A DNA stretch of 25,387 nucleotides, taken from Actinomycetota bacterium (GTDB lineage: Bacteria; Actinomycetota; Thermoleophilia; Solirubrobacterales; Solirubrobacteraceae). Below are positions 15,035 through 21,819 of this stretch, piece by piece; within the stretch, counting starts at the first letter, position 1, and every line of letters begins with the position of its first letter. The DNA is taken from NCBI GenBank assembly GCA_009699615.1, contig WLNV01000001.1:1-25387 (forward strand). The letters run 5' to 3'. The position numbers and the translations under genes are program-made. The notes under the pieces were generated by a model. That model had not been told where the DNA came from, did no database searches, and saw nothing but the letters and a program-made list of their open reading frames with translations.

Positions 15035-15430
15035 CTATGCCGCTGCCGCGACTGGCGCGTCAACGTTCTCGAAAGAAGCGGAAAAGCGTCCCGCAGACCG
15101 GTAATCGGACGGAGCGGCGCCATGGCGGCGCCGGAACGCCTTGGCGAACTGCGCGGGCTGACGGTATCCGACGTTGTGGGCGATTTCACGCACCGTGAGG
15201 TCGCTCCTGATGAGCATCTCCGCAGCTCGGTCCATCCGCACGCGGGTCAGGTACTGGCGAAAGGTCGTGTTGCCTACCTCGGCGAACGCGCGTTGCAGTT
15301 GGCGACGAGAGGAGGCAACGCGCTGGGCAAGCTCGTCGAGCGTCAGCTCGCTGGCGTATTCGAGCTCGACAATCGAGCTGACTTCGCTGTAGAGCTCTGT
15401 TCGAAGGGAGATTGTTGTTGGCCTCTGCAT
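15035..15430 (-). CDS. AraC-family DNA-binding protein without ligand-binding domain
   Basis: The 131-aa protein is essentially one AraC/XylS-type DNA-binding domain with two helix-turn-helix units. The first is near residues 29-50 (LTLDELAQRVASSRRQLQRAF). The second, near 78-105, includes the family signature VREIAHNVGYRQPAQFAKAFRRRHGAAPSDYR. The sensory domain that normally makes up about half of AraC proteins is missing, so it may respond to a partner, to its own level, or act constitutively. A short Ala-rich tail ends the protein. It lies upstream of the A2 oxidase operon on the same strand and diverges from a CBS gene, so regulation of either or both is plausible but unproven. The ATG at 15430 has TATCCA seven bases upstream. 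Confidence 0.88.
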   Translation of the reverse strand: MQRPTTISLRTELYSEVSSIVELEYASELTLDELAQRVASSRRQLQRAFAEVGNTTFRQYLTRVRMDRAAEMLIRSDLTVREIAHNVGYRQPAQFAKAFRRRHGAAPSDYRSAGRFSASFENVDAPVAAAA

Positions 15431-15437
15431 CGTGAAA

Positions 15438-15443
15438 TGGATA
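15438..15443 (-). promoter_or_regulatory. -10 box for leaderless AraC-like gene
   Basis: On the - strand TATCCA ends 7 bases before the ATG at 15430. The last base is A, not the usual T, so the match is weaker than at other sites. Confidence 0.35.
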
Positions 15444-15480
15444 CGGCTACGAGCGGCTCTGAGATGACGGCATCTCGCTG

Positions 15481-15509
15481 TAGACAGGTCGTTCTATAGG
15501 CGTTATGGT
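15481..15509 (+). promoter_or_regulatory. Sigma70-like promoter for the second CBS-domain gene
   Basis: TAGACA (15481-15486) and TATGGT (15504-15509) are separated by 17 bases, the optimal spacing for a housekeeping sigma factor. The -35 matches the consensus at five of six positions and the -10 at four. It predicts a leader of about 24 bases that includes the GGAGG before the start at 15540. Confidence 0.55.
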
Positions 15510-15527
15510 CGAATGAGCGTCGAAAGT

Positions 15528-15532
15528 GGAGG
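15528..15532 (+). promoter_or_regulatory. Shine-Dalgarno sequence deciding the CBS start
   Basis: GGAGG lies 7 bases before the ATG at 15540. It favours that start over an in-frame ATG at 15513, which has no ribosome-binding site. It is one of the few strong Shine-Dalgarno sequences in the window. Confidence 0.7.
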
Positions 15533-15539
15533 TTTAGCC

Positions 15540-15968
15540 ATGACGATGAAGGTCAGCGAAGCGATGAGCGAGTCGGTTCTGACGGTTGGCCCCGGCCACA
15601 CTTTGCGCGAGGTCGCGACATTGATGGCCTCGCGGCATATCGGTTCCGCCGTAGTCCACGACCCTGAGCGGCAGGGGCCGGGGATCATCACTGAGCGCGA
15701 CATCATGCTCTCGCTCGGAGCAGGCGAATCGCCTGACGAGGAGCTCGTGGCCACGCACATGGCCAGCGATGTGATCTTTGCAGCACCGGACTGGTCGCTC
15801 GATGAGGCCGCGGAAGTGATGGTTCATCACGGCTTCCGCCACCTTGTCGTCGTCGATGGCGCGGAGCTTCGCGGGATGCTGTCGATGCGCGACCTTGTGC
15901 GCTGCTACGTCGAGATCGCCTCGGCCAGTTCGGCTACGGGGCCGGCCTCAAAGACCCGCGAGGGCTAG
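15540..15968 (+). CDS. CBS-domain pair protein between the two oxidase operons
   Basis: The 142-aa cytoplasmic protein has two CBS domains and little else. CBS 1 covers about 4-58 (VSEAMSESVLTVGPGHTLREV, HIGSAVVHD, GIITERDIM) and CBS 2 about 74-123 (MASDVIFAAPDWSLDEAAEVM, FRHLVVVDGAELRGMLSMRDLV). Such Bateman modules often sense adenine nucleotides. The start is set by the GGAGG at 15528. It lies on the opposite strand between the two oxidase operons, so a link to energy status is attractive but is inference only. Its TAG stop interlocks with that of the convergent subunit-IV-like gene (CTAG at 15965-15968). It differs clearly from the other CBS protein at 4140 and is not a recent duplicate. 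Confidence 0.88.
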   Translation: MTMKVSEAMSESVLTVGPGHTLREVATLMASRHIGSAVVHDPERQGPGIITERDIMLSLGAGESPDEELVATHMASDVIFAAPDWSLDEAAEVMVHHGFRHLVVVDGAELRGMLSMRDLVRCYVEIASASSATGPASKTREG

Positions 15969-16195
15969 TGGTCGTTACCGCTGGGCAGTTCGCGGTGCTC
16001 GCGAACCGCGTCGCGGACCCAGCCGTAGATCGCAGCGCCCATGATCAGCACGCCGATCACGCTTAGAGGCCAGAGGCCAAGGACGCCGATCAAAAGCAGC
16101 GAGAGCCCGACGGCAACAAGGACCGGCTGAAGGCTGTCACCAGGCAGGCGGATCTTCTCTCCGGCTGGTTCGGCGCTCTGTTCCTGTTCGGTCAT
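15965..16195 (-). CDS. Small two-helix membrane protein, probable cytochrome c oxidase subunit IV-like
   Basis: The 76-aa protein has a polar N-terminus (about 1-20), a KIRLPGDSLQPVLVAVG approach, then two closely spaced membrane segments (about 23-40 and 43-59), and a charged tail (VRDAVREHRE). The pattern of a Pro/Ser-containing lead-in, two helices and a WVRDA-type tail resembles the small subunit IV proteins coded in actinobacterial oxidase operons. I recognise this by pattern, not by a diagnostic motif. Its ATG overlaps the stop of the 36-aa gene (ATGA), and it ends the coxB1-ctaD1-ctaB operon, which supports a role in the A1 oxidase. Confidence 0.65.
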   Translation of the reverse strand: MTEQEQSAEPAGEKIRLPGDSLQPVLVAVGLSLLLIGVLGLWPLSVIGVLIMGAAIYGWVRDAVREHRELPSGNDH

Positions 16196-16302
16196 GAGAC
16201 GTAGAGCGCGGCAGCGACGAAGGAGAGGCCGAACATCACGAAACCGACCGCTGTGATCAGCAGTCCGGCGCGGTTGTTCTTGCGGGCGAGGTTCTTGTCC
16301 AT
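16192..16302 (-). CDS. 36-aa single-span membrane peptide in the A1 oxidase operon
   Basis: A very small frame lies in the gap between ctaB and the subunit-IV-like gene. It begins with ATG at 16302 and codes MDKNLARKNNRAG, then one membrane helix of about 20 residues (LLITAVGFVMFGLSFVAAAL), ending YVS. The TGA stop overlaps the next ATG by four bases, a strong sign of translational coupling. It starts 16 bases after the ctaB stop. The layout of a basic Asn-rich N-terminus and one helix resembles the short oxidase assembly peptides coded in proteobacterial cox operons, but I cannot show homology. It would sit in the membrane with the N-terminus inside. Confidence 0.65.
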   Translation of the reverse strand: MDKNLARKNNRAGLLITAVGFVMFGLSFVAAALYVS

Positions 16303-16318
16303 GGTTACGTAGTGAAGC

Positions 16319-17227
16319 TTACAGCCAGACGTCGGCGACCATCGCTGCGAACAGCACGGCCAGGTAGAGAAGTGAGAAGAGATAGAGACGGAGTGCCGAG
16401 GCGCGGTCCGCCCGGCGCCTCAACTGCCAGGCCATCACGATCAGCGTCAGGCCCAGTCCGAGCGAGACGATCAGGTAGGGGACGCCGAGTCCGCCAGCAC
16501 AGAACGGGAGCTGCGAGACGGCATACAGGAGAACCGAGTAGAGCAGGATCTGCCGCCGCGTTTCGTCCTCGCCTCGGACGACAGGGAGCATCGGGATCCC
16601 GGCCGCTGCGTAGTCATCCTTCATCAGAAGGCTGAGCGCCCAGAAGTGTGGGGGAGTCCAGAAGAAGACGATGAAGAAGAGGAAGATCGCGAGGCCACTG
16701 AGCGATCCGGTTACTGCGGCCCAGCCGACTAGGGGCGGGACGGCGCCGGCAGCTCCACCCCAGATGATGTTCTGCCAAGTGTTTCGCTTTAGCAGCATCG
16801 TGTAACCGACTGCATAGCCGAGGAAACCAGCGAACGAGAGTGCTGCAGCGAGCGGGTTGACCAGCAGTGTGAGCCAGACCAGCGAGGTGGCGCCCAGGAG
16901 AAGGCCGAAGGTGAGGGCGGCGCGGGGCGATATGCGGCCTGAGGCAACGGGTCTGTCGGCCGTCCTCTCCATTAGAAGGTCAACGTCACGGTCGTACCAG
17001 TGGTTGATCGCTCCCGAGCCGCCGGCCGACATTGCCCCGCCGATCAGCGTCGCGATGATCAGCGCGATCGACGGACGCCCCGCGATCAGCATCGCGGCTA
17101 GCGTCGTAAAGAGCAGCAGGCTTTGGACCTTTGGTTTAGTCAGCGCGACGTAATCGTTGACGCGTTGCCGCGCAACAGAGGGAGCGATTGCCGCAGCTGC
17201 GCCTGGTCCTGTGACTACTTGGGCCAT
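16319..17227 (-). CDS. ctaB: Protohaem IX farnesyltransferase (haem O synthase)
   Basis: CtaB (CyoE/Cox10) adds a farnesyl group to haem b to make haem O, the precursor of haem A for aa3-type oxidases. The 302-aa protein is a polytopic UbiA-family prenyltransferase. The first Asp-rich motif, NHWYDRDVDLLMERTADRP, and the following PVASGRISP are canonical for the enzyme. VALTKPKVQSLLLFTTLAAM opens the first helix, and the HFWALSLLMKDDYAAAGIPMLP stretch holds the second conserved loop. The gene begins 11 bases after ctaD1 and is clearly in the same operon, so cofactor supply is coupled to the oxidase. No haem A synthase (CtaA) is found in this window. Confidence 0.96.
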   Translation of the reverse strand: MAQVVTGPGAAAAIAPSVARQRVNDYVALTKPKVQSLLLFTTLAAMLIAGRPSIALIIATLIGGAMSAGGSGAINHWYDRDVDLLMERTADRPVASGRISPRAALTFGLLLGATSLVWLTLLVNPLAAALSFAGFLGYAVGYTMLLKRNTWQNIIWGGAAGAVPPLVGWAAVTGSLSGLAIFLFFIVFFWTPPHFWALSLLMKDDYAAAGIPMLPVVRGEDETRRQILLYSVLLYAVSQLPFCAGGLGVPYLIVSLGLGLTLIVMAWQLRRRADRASALRLYLFSLLYLAVLFAAMVADVWL

Positions 17228-17238
17228 CGCGGAACTCT

Positions 17239-18933
17239 CTAACTCCCGGCGCCTACGCCGGCTTCTTCGCCTACGCGATCCTGACGTTCAATCTGGCGGC
17301 GAATGTCCTGCATCGGCTCAACAGAGCGGACGCGCGGAACGACGTCGAAGTTGTTGACAGGCGGCGGTGACGGGGTGAACCACTCGAGTGTGTTCCCGCG
17401 CCATGGGTCGGGACCGGCCTTCGCGCCGTTCTTGAGGCTCTGGAGGATGTTGATGATTGTCAGGAGCACGCCGAGTGCGAGGATGAACGAGCCGATCGTC
17501 GAGATCATGTTGTAGAGCCCAAGGTTGTTGACGTCGGCGTACTCATAGACGCGCCGCGGCATGCCGCTGAGGCCGGCTGAGTGCTGAATCAGGAAGGTGA
17601 TCCAGAAGCCGCCGAGCGTCAGCGCGAAGCTGACCTTGCCGAGCTTCTCGTTCATCATCCGGCCCGTCATCTTCGGGAACCAGTAGTAGAGCCCGGCCAT
17701 CATCGCGAAGACTGCACCGCCGACGATCGTGTAGTGGAAGTGCGCGACGACGAAGTAGGTGTCGTGCAGCTGCCAGTCGACCGGGAACGTCGCCAGGAAG
17801 ATGCCCGTGATCCCTCCGAGCAGGAAGGTCGCAAGGAAGCCGATCGCGTAAAGCATCGCGACCGGGAATTCGATTGCTCCGCGCCACATCGTGAAGACCC
17901 AGTTGAAGATCTTGACTCCGGTTGGGATCGCAACCAAGTAGGTGCCGAGCATGAAGAAGATCATCAGGAAGAACGGCAGTGGCACTGTGAACATGTGGTG
18001 CGCCCAGACCAGCGTGCCGATCACGGCGATGCCCAGAGTGGCGGCGACGATTGCCTTGTAGCCAAAGATCGGCTTGCGCGAGAAGACCGGGAGGATCTCG
18101 GAGATGACTCCGAAGCCCGGCAGGACGAGGATGTAGACCTCGGGGTGGCCGAAGAACCAGAACAGGTGCTGCCAGAGCAGCGGTGAACCGCCGTTTGACG
18201 GGTCGTAGAAGTGGGTTCCGAAGTGGCGGTCGGTAAGCAGCAGCGTCACTGCACCGGCGATTACCGGGATCGAAATGATCAGCAGGATTGCCTGCGTCAG
18301 CATCGTCCAGACGAATAGCGGGACACGGCCCCAGCTCATCCCTGGGGCGCGCATGTTGGTGACGGTTACGAAGATGTTGAGTGCGCCGACGAATGACGAG
18401 ACGCCGACGAGGTGCACGAGGAAGATCCAAGAGTCGACGCCGTTCGATGGCGAGAAGGCGGTTTCGGAGAGAGGTGCGTAACAGGTCCATCCACACTCAG
18501 CCGGGCTGAAGAGCAGCGAGCCGTAGAAGACAAGGCCACCGGCGATGAAGAGCCAGAGTCCGAGCGCGTTGAGCTTCGGGAAAGCCATGTCGCGGGCGCC
18601 GATCATTAGCGGCACGGTGTAGTTGGCGATGCCGGCGATCATTGGCATCAGGAAGAGGAAGACCATCGTCGTGCCGTGCATCGTGAAGAGCGCGTTATAG
18701 GTCTGCGGCGAGAGCAGCGTGTTGTCCGGTACCGCGAGTTGGAGGCGAATCAGTAGCGCTTCGACGCCGCCGATCACGAGGAACATCCAGGAGGCGACGA
18801 TGTACATGATCCCGATCCGCTTGTGGTCGGTGCTCATCAGCCACGAGAGCCAGCCAGTTGGCCGGGGCGCCGCGGAGCTGGCAACCAGTTCAGGGATTCC
18901 TTGTGTCGTCGGGGCGGCGCTGGTCGTTGTCAT
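17239..18933 (-). CDS. ctaD: Cytochrome c oxidase subunit I, A1 type
   Basis: The 564-aa haem-copper oxidase subunit I has all catalytic features of the A1 class. His86 (FTMHGT) binds the low-spin haem. Helix VI reads FGHPEVYILVLPGFG, with CuB ligand His263, proton-channel Glu265 and cross-linked Tyr267. His312-His313 (AHHMF) complete CuB. TGVKIFNW provides the K-channel lysine, GARDMAFPKLN the D-channel Asp, and VVAHFHY the haem a/a3 histidines. Twelve membrane helices are expected. It lacks the N-terminal extension of the other ctaD in this window. It sits 7 bases after coxB1 and 11 before ctaB. The GGAAAG near the coxB1 stop could serve as its ribosome-binding site. Confidence 0.97.
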   Translation of the reverse strand: MTTTSAAPTTQGIPELVASSAAPRPTGWLSWLMSTDHKRIGIMYIVASWMFLVIGGVEALLIRLQLAVPDNTLLSPQTYNALFTMHGTTMVFLFLMPMIAGIANYTVPLMIGARDMAFPKLNALGLWLFIAGGLVFYGSLLFSPAECGWTCYAPLSETAFSPSNGVDSWIFLVHLVGVSSFVGALNIFVTVTNMRAPGMSWGRVPLFVWTMLTQAILLIISIPVIAGAVTLLLTDRHFGTHFYDPSNGGSPLLWQHLFWFFGHPEVYILVLPGFGVISEILPVFSRKPIFGYKAIVAATLGIAVIGTLVWAHHMFTVPLPFFLMIFFMLGTYLVAIPTGVKIFNWVFTMWRGAIEFPVAMLYAIGFLATFLLGGITGIFLATFPVDWQLHDTYFVVAHFHYTIVGGAVFAMMAGLYYWFPKMTGRMMNEKLGKVSFALTLGGFWITFLIQHSAGLSGMPRRVYEYADVNNLGLYNMISTIGSFILALGVLLTIINILQSLKNGAKAGPDPWRGNTLEWFTPSPPPVNNFDVVPRVRSVEPMQDIRRQIERQDRVGEEAGVGAGS

Positions 18934-18940
18934 CTGCTGA

Positions 18941-20179
18941 TCACTTTCCGTTTACGGCTTGATCGACGTATTTCACGAGAGCGTCAAGTTGCGCCTTGGT
19001 AAGCGAGGTTCCGTAGTTGGCCGGCATGATGTTCGCTGCGAAGCCCTTTGAGAGGATCGCGTTCGGGTTGAGGATCGACGCCTTGATCATCGCTGCGCTC
19101 TGACCCTTCAGAATCGCATCGAGCGAGGGTCCGACGGCAGCGTTGGTTCCGGCATCCTTCAGCGTGTGGCAGGAACCGCAGGCCAGTGCGCCTGTGGCCG
19201 GTACACCTGCAACGAAGATCTCCTTGCCGTCGACAGCGGCAACTGGGGCTGCTGGAGCTGCAGCATCTTTCGGTGCGGCCTTGAGCGCCGCTGCGTCCTT
19301 GGCGACCAGCGCGTTGCGGGCCGTGGCAGCCTCTTTCTCGGATGCCACGATTGCGGCCTTCTGCGCCGCGTACCAGAGCTTGAACTCTGCCGGTGAGACT
19401 GCCTTGACCGAGGCGACCATCGTCGCATGCCCTCGGCCGCAGAGTTCTGCGCACTGGCCGTCATAGACGCCAGGCTTGGTGATCTTGAACCACGTGTAGT
19501 TGGTGTATCCCGGAACGGCGTCAAACTTCCCGCCGAGCTCGGGGATCCACCACGAGTGCTGAACATCCTGAGCACGGATACTGAGACTGATCGTCGTGTT
19601 CGTCGGCACGACCATCTGCTCGTAAGAGAAAACGTTGTTGAGGTTGTTGGTGTCGGTGTCGGCGTATGTGTAGCGCCAGATGTACTGCTGACCGTTGACG
19701 TCGATGTTGAGCGAGCGGCCGTTCGGCGGCAGTGATGGTTTCGCAGGACCAGTGTTGAAGGAGATGTTCTGCGGTGTCGCTAGGCCGTTCGCGCTCGAGT
19801 TTGGCGGGTTCTTGATCTGGTCGAGCTTGAGGAAAGTGACTACAGAGATCAGGACCAGCAGTAGTGCAGCTCCGACTGTCCAACCAACTTCTAGACGGTT
19901 GTTGCCGCGAACCTGCTCTGCCACCGCCCCGGTGCTCGCGCGGTAGCGAACCAGGGTCCAGACGATCAGGCCGCCGACGCCGAAGAAGACGACGCAACCA
20001 AGTCCGAAGATCAGCAGGTAGAGCGAGCGGATCGCTTCGGCGTTCGGAGTGCCGCCGCCGGACTCGGGGGCGATCACGCCAGCGAACGCACCCGCGGCAG
20101 GGATCAGGAGCGCGGCGGTCACGACGATCCCGAAGAGGATGCCGTTCTTGGCTGGGCGAGGAGTCATCGGGAAGCGCAC
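18941..20179 (-). CDS. ctaC: Cytochrome c oxidase subunit II with fused cytochrome c domain (A1 operon)
   Basis: The 412-aa subunit II hands electrons from the outer face to the A1-type subunit I. It has a cleavable-looking signal segment (ILFGIVVTAALLIPAAGAFA) and two membrane helices (about 53-76 and 98-117). The CuA domain carries His208 (VQHSWWIPE) and CAELCGRGHATM with Cys243, Cys247, His251 and Met254. An unusually long Ala/Lys-rich linker (about 268-315) precedes a cytochrome c domain with CGSCH at 334-338 and an IMPANY distal Met. The start is a GTG at 20179 or the ATG at 20167; the signal segment fits both. It heads the operon coxB1-ctaD1-ctaB-36 aa-subunit IV. Confidence 0.95.
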   Translation of the reverse strand: MRFPMTPRPAKNGILFGIVVTAALLIPAAGAFAGVIAPESGGGTPNAEAIRSLYLLIFGLGCVVFFGVGGLIVWTLVRYRASTGAVAEQVRGNNRLEVGWTVGAALLLVLISVVTFLKLDQIKNPPNSSANGLATPQNISFNTGPAKPSLPPNGRSLNIDVNGQQYIWRYTYADTDTNNLNNVFSYEQMVVPTNTTISLSIRAQDVQHSWWIPELGGKFDAVPGYTNYTWFKITKPGVYDGQCAELCGRGHATMVASVKAVSPAEFKLWYAAQKAAIVASEKEAATARNALVAKDAAALKAAPKDAAAPAAPVAAVDGKEIFVAGVPATGALACGSCHTLKDAGTNAAVGPSLDAILKGQSAAMIKASILNPNAILSKGFAANIMPANYGTSLTKAQLDALVKYVDQAVNGK

Positions 20180-20189
20180 GGGAAAGCCA

Positions 20190-20197
20190 ATCCTATA
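20190..20197 (-). promoter_or_regulatory. Candidate -10 region for the A1 oxidase operon
   Basis: On the - strand TATAGGAT (containing TATAGG and TAGGAT) ends 10 bases before the GTG at 20179. The inner AGGA could also serve as a Shine-Dalgarno sequence, so two readings compete. Confidence 0.35.
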
Positions 20198-20224
20198 AAG
20201 GAATCGGACGGGAGGAGTCGCGCC

Positions 20225-21046
20225 TCAGCGCCCGGTGAAGGATGTCTCTCGTTTTTCGATGAACGCGAGCACGCCTTCGGCGAAGTCGGCGCTCTCAACC
20301 ATCTCCTGTTGGATCGACGCTTCGAGCGCAAGCTGGGCGTCCAGCGAGCCGTAAACCCAACTGTTGATCTGCCGCTTTGTTCCGGCGTACGAGAGAGTCG
20401 GGCCCGATGCCAGCCGTTCCGCAAGTCCGTCAATCCAGTCGTCAAAGAGGTCGCGCTCGACTGTGCCGTTGATCAGTCCCCACTCCGCCGCCTTGATCGC
20501 GTCGACTCTTTCCCCAAGCATCGCCATCTCGGCCGCTCGCGCCGCGCCGACACGTGCCGGAATGAACGCCGACGAACCACCGTCGGGTACAAGTCCGATG
20601 TTCACGAACGCGAGCAGGAAGTAGGCGTCTGGCGTTGCGTAGACGAGATCAGCGCACAGTGCCAGCGACAGTCCTACACCCGCACAGGGTCCCTGCACCG
20701 CGCTGATGACCGGCTTCGGGAGGTTGCGCAAGCCGGTGATGACCGGGTGGTAGTTCTCGTGGAGCGCTCGTTCGAGGTCCGGCTTGCCGTCGGGGGTTGT
20801 GAGCCCGCCGGCTGCGCCGTCTTTCAAGTCGGCTCCGGAGCAGAAGGCTCGGCCCGTGGCTGCGATCACGACAGCCCTGACGTCATCGTCGTCGCGGACA
20901 GCCTCTACGGCGGCGAACAGGTCCTTGCTCATCTGACCGTTCCAAGCATTGAGCGAGTCGGGACGGTTCAGCTCGATCTTCGCCGCACCTCCCGCTCGGA
21001 GCAGATTGACGGTTTCAAACTCGGTCTCGATCTCAAACTTGGGCAT
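20225..21046 (-). CDS. Enoyl-CoA hydratase/isomerase family protein, PaaG-like
   Basis: The 273-aa protein is a crotonase-fold enzyme acting on a CoA thioester. The oxyanion-hole segments are FCSGADL (68-74) and GPCAGVG (119-125). The usual two catalytic glutamates of enoyl-CoA hydratases are not in place: the first position falls in LLAFVNIG and the second in GLVPDGGSS, with Asp155. That pattern (GLVPD-GG) is typical of PaaG-type isomerases and related hydrolases, not of true hydratases. The substrate is unknown and no other phenylacetate or beta-oxidation gene is adjacent. The ATG at 21046 has TAAGAT six bases upstream. It diverges from the PuuD-like gene and ends 45 bases from the coxB1 start. 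Confidence 0.9.
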   Translation of the reverse strand: MPKFEIETEFETVNLLRAGGAAKIELNRPDSLNAWNGQMSKDLFAAVEAVRDDDDVRAVVIAATGRAFCSGADLKDGAAGGLTTPDGKPDLERALHENYHPVITGLRNLPKPVISAVQGPCAGVGLSLALCADLVYATPDAYFLLAFVNIGLVPDGGSSAFIPARVGAARAAEMAMLGERVDAIKAAEWGLINGTVERDLFDDWIDGLAERLASGPTLSYAGTKRQINSWVYGSLDAQLALEASIQQEMVESADFAEGVLAFIEKRETSFTGR

Positions 21047-21052
21047 CGGCGC

Positions 21053-21058
21053 ATCTTA
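21053..21058 (-). promoter_or_regulatory. -10 box for leaderless crotonase gene
   Basis: On the - strand TAAGAT ends 6 bases before the ATG at 21046. Confidence 0.5.
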
Positions 21059-21089
21059 TGTAGTTGCAGCAGTGATCGGACTTTGGCTC

Positions 21090-21095
21090 TAGCCT
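21090..21095 (+). promoter_or_regulatory. -10 box for leaderless PuuD-like gene
   Basis: TAGCCT ends 7 bases before the ATG at 21103, as in the other leaderless candidates. Confidence 0.45.
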
Positions 21096-21102
21096 TGCGG
21101 CG

Positions 21103-21819
21103 ATGGCAGAGCGCAGACCCTTAATCGCGATCAGCGCCTACGTTGAGCAGGCGAAGTGGAGTCTCTGGGATATAGAGGCCGCGCTGGTCCCGCAGCTCTT
21201 CGTAGATGCCGTTCAGAAGGCCGGAGGCATTGCCTGCGTCCTGCCGCCCGACGCCTCGTTCGCGGATGGCGTCGCCGACCAGCTGATCGGAACGGTGGAT
21301 GGTCTCCTGTTGACTGGCGGCCCCGATGTCGATGCGGCGCTCTACGGCGCCGAAGCTGCGCCCGAGCACGAGGGCTCGCGGATAGAGCGTGACCTCAGTG
21401 AGATCGCACTGATCAACGCCGCGGTCGCCGCCGACAAGCCGCTGCTGGCTGTATGTCGGGGGATGCAGCTGCTGAACGTCGCCCGCGGGGGAACTCTGGT
21501 CCAGAATCTTCCAGCATTCCACCGCCCCAATCCGGGTTCATTCGTCGGCAGCGCGCACGACATTCGATTGACCGCCGACTCGCTTGCCGCTCTTGTCACC
21601 GGAGAGCTCGTTCACACCGGTATGCAACACCATCACCAGGGCATTGACCGGGTTGGAGATGGGCTTGACGTGACAGGCTGGGCGGTTGATGACGGTCTGC
21701 CTGAAGCGGTCGAGATGCCTGACCGTAGATTCGTGCTTGGCGTCCAGTGGCACCCTGAGGGCGACTCGGAAAGTCCCGTCATCGGGGCGTTCGTAAAGGC
21801 TTGCGCCGAGACGCTCTAG
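21103..21819 (+). CDS. Gamma-glutamyl-gamma-aminobutyrate hydrolase family protein (peptidase C26)
   Basis: The 238-aa protein is a class I glutamine-amidotransferase-like hydrolase. The catalytic triad is visible: Cys118 in LLAVCRGMQLLNVARGGTL, His217 and Glu219 in VQWHPEGD. The N-terminal RPLIAISAY and GLLLTGGPDVDAALYG are typical of PuuD-type enzymes, which cleave gamma-glutamyl-GABA in putrescine breakdown. No other putrescine gene is near, so the true substrate (a gamma-glutamyl compound) remains open. It stands alone, diverging from the crotonase. Its TAG stop interlocks with that of the convergent epimerase (CTAG at 21816-21819). It has no signal peptide and is cytoplasmic. Confidence 0.9.
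   Translation: MAERRPLIAISAYVEQAKWSLWDIEAALVPQLFVDAVQKAGGIACVLPPDASFADGVADQLIGTVDGLLLTGGPDVDAALYGAEAAPEHEGSRIERDLSEIALINAAVAADKPLLAVCRGMQLLNVARGGTLVQNLPAFHRPNPGSFVGSAHDIRLTADSLAALVTGELVHTGMQHHHQGIDRVGDGLDVTGWAVDDGLPEAVEMPDRRFVLGVQWHPEGDSESPVIGAFVKACAETL

Noticed and set aside
17581..18186. + strand frame opposite ctaD1, rich in Asp, Glu, Arg and His
   Set aside because: Shadow of a highly conserved membrane protein gene; the extreme charge reflects the reverse complement of hydrophobic codons.
20309..21124. + strand frame of 271 codons opposite the crotonase
   Set aside because: The antisense strand carries an intact crotonase; this reading has no motif and would also overlap the PuuD-like gene in another frame.
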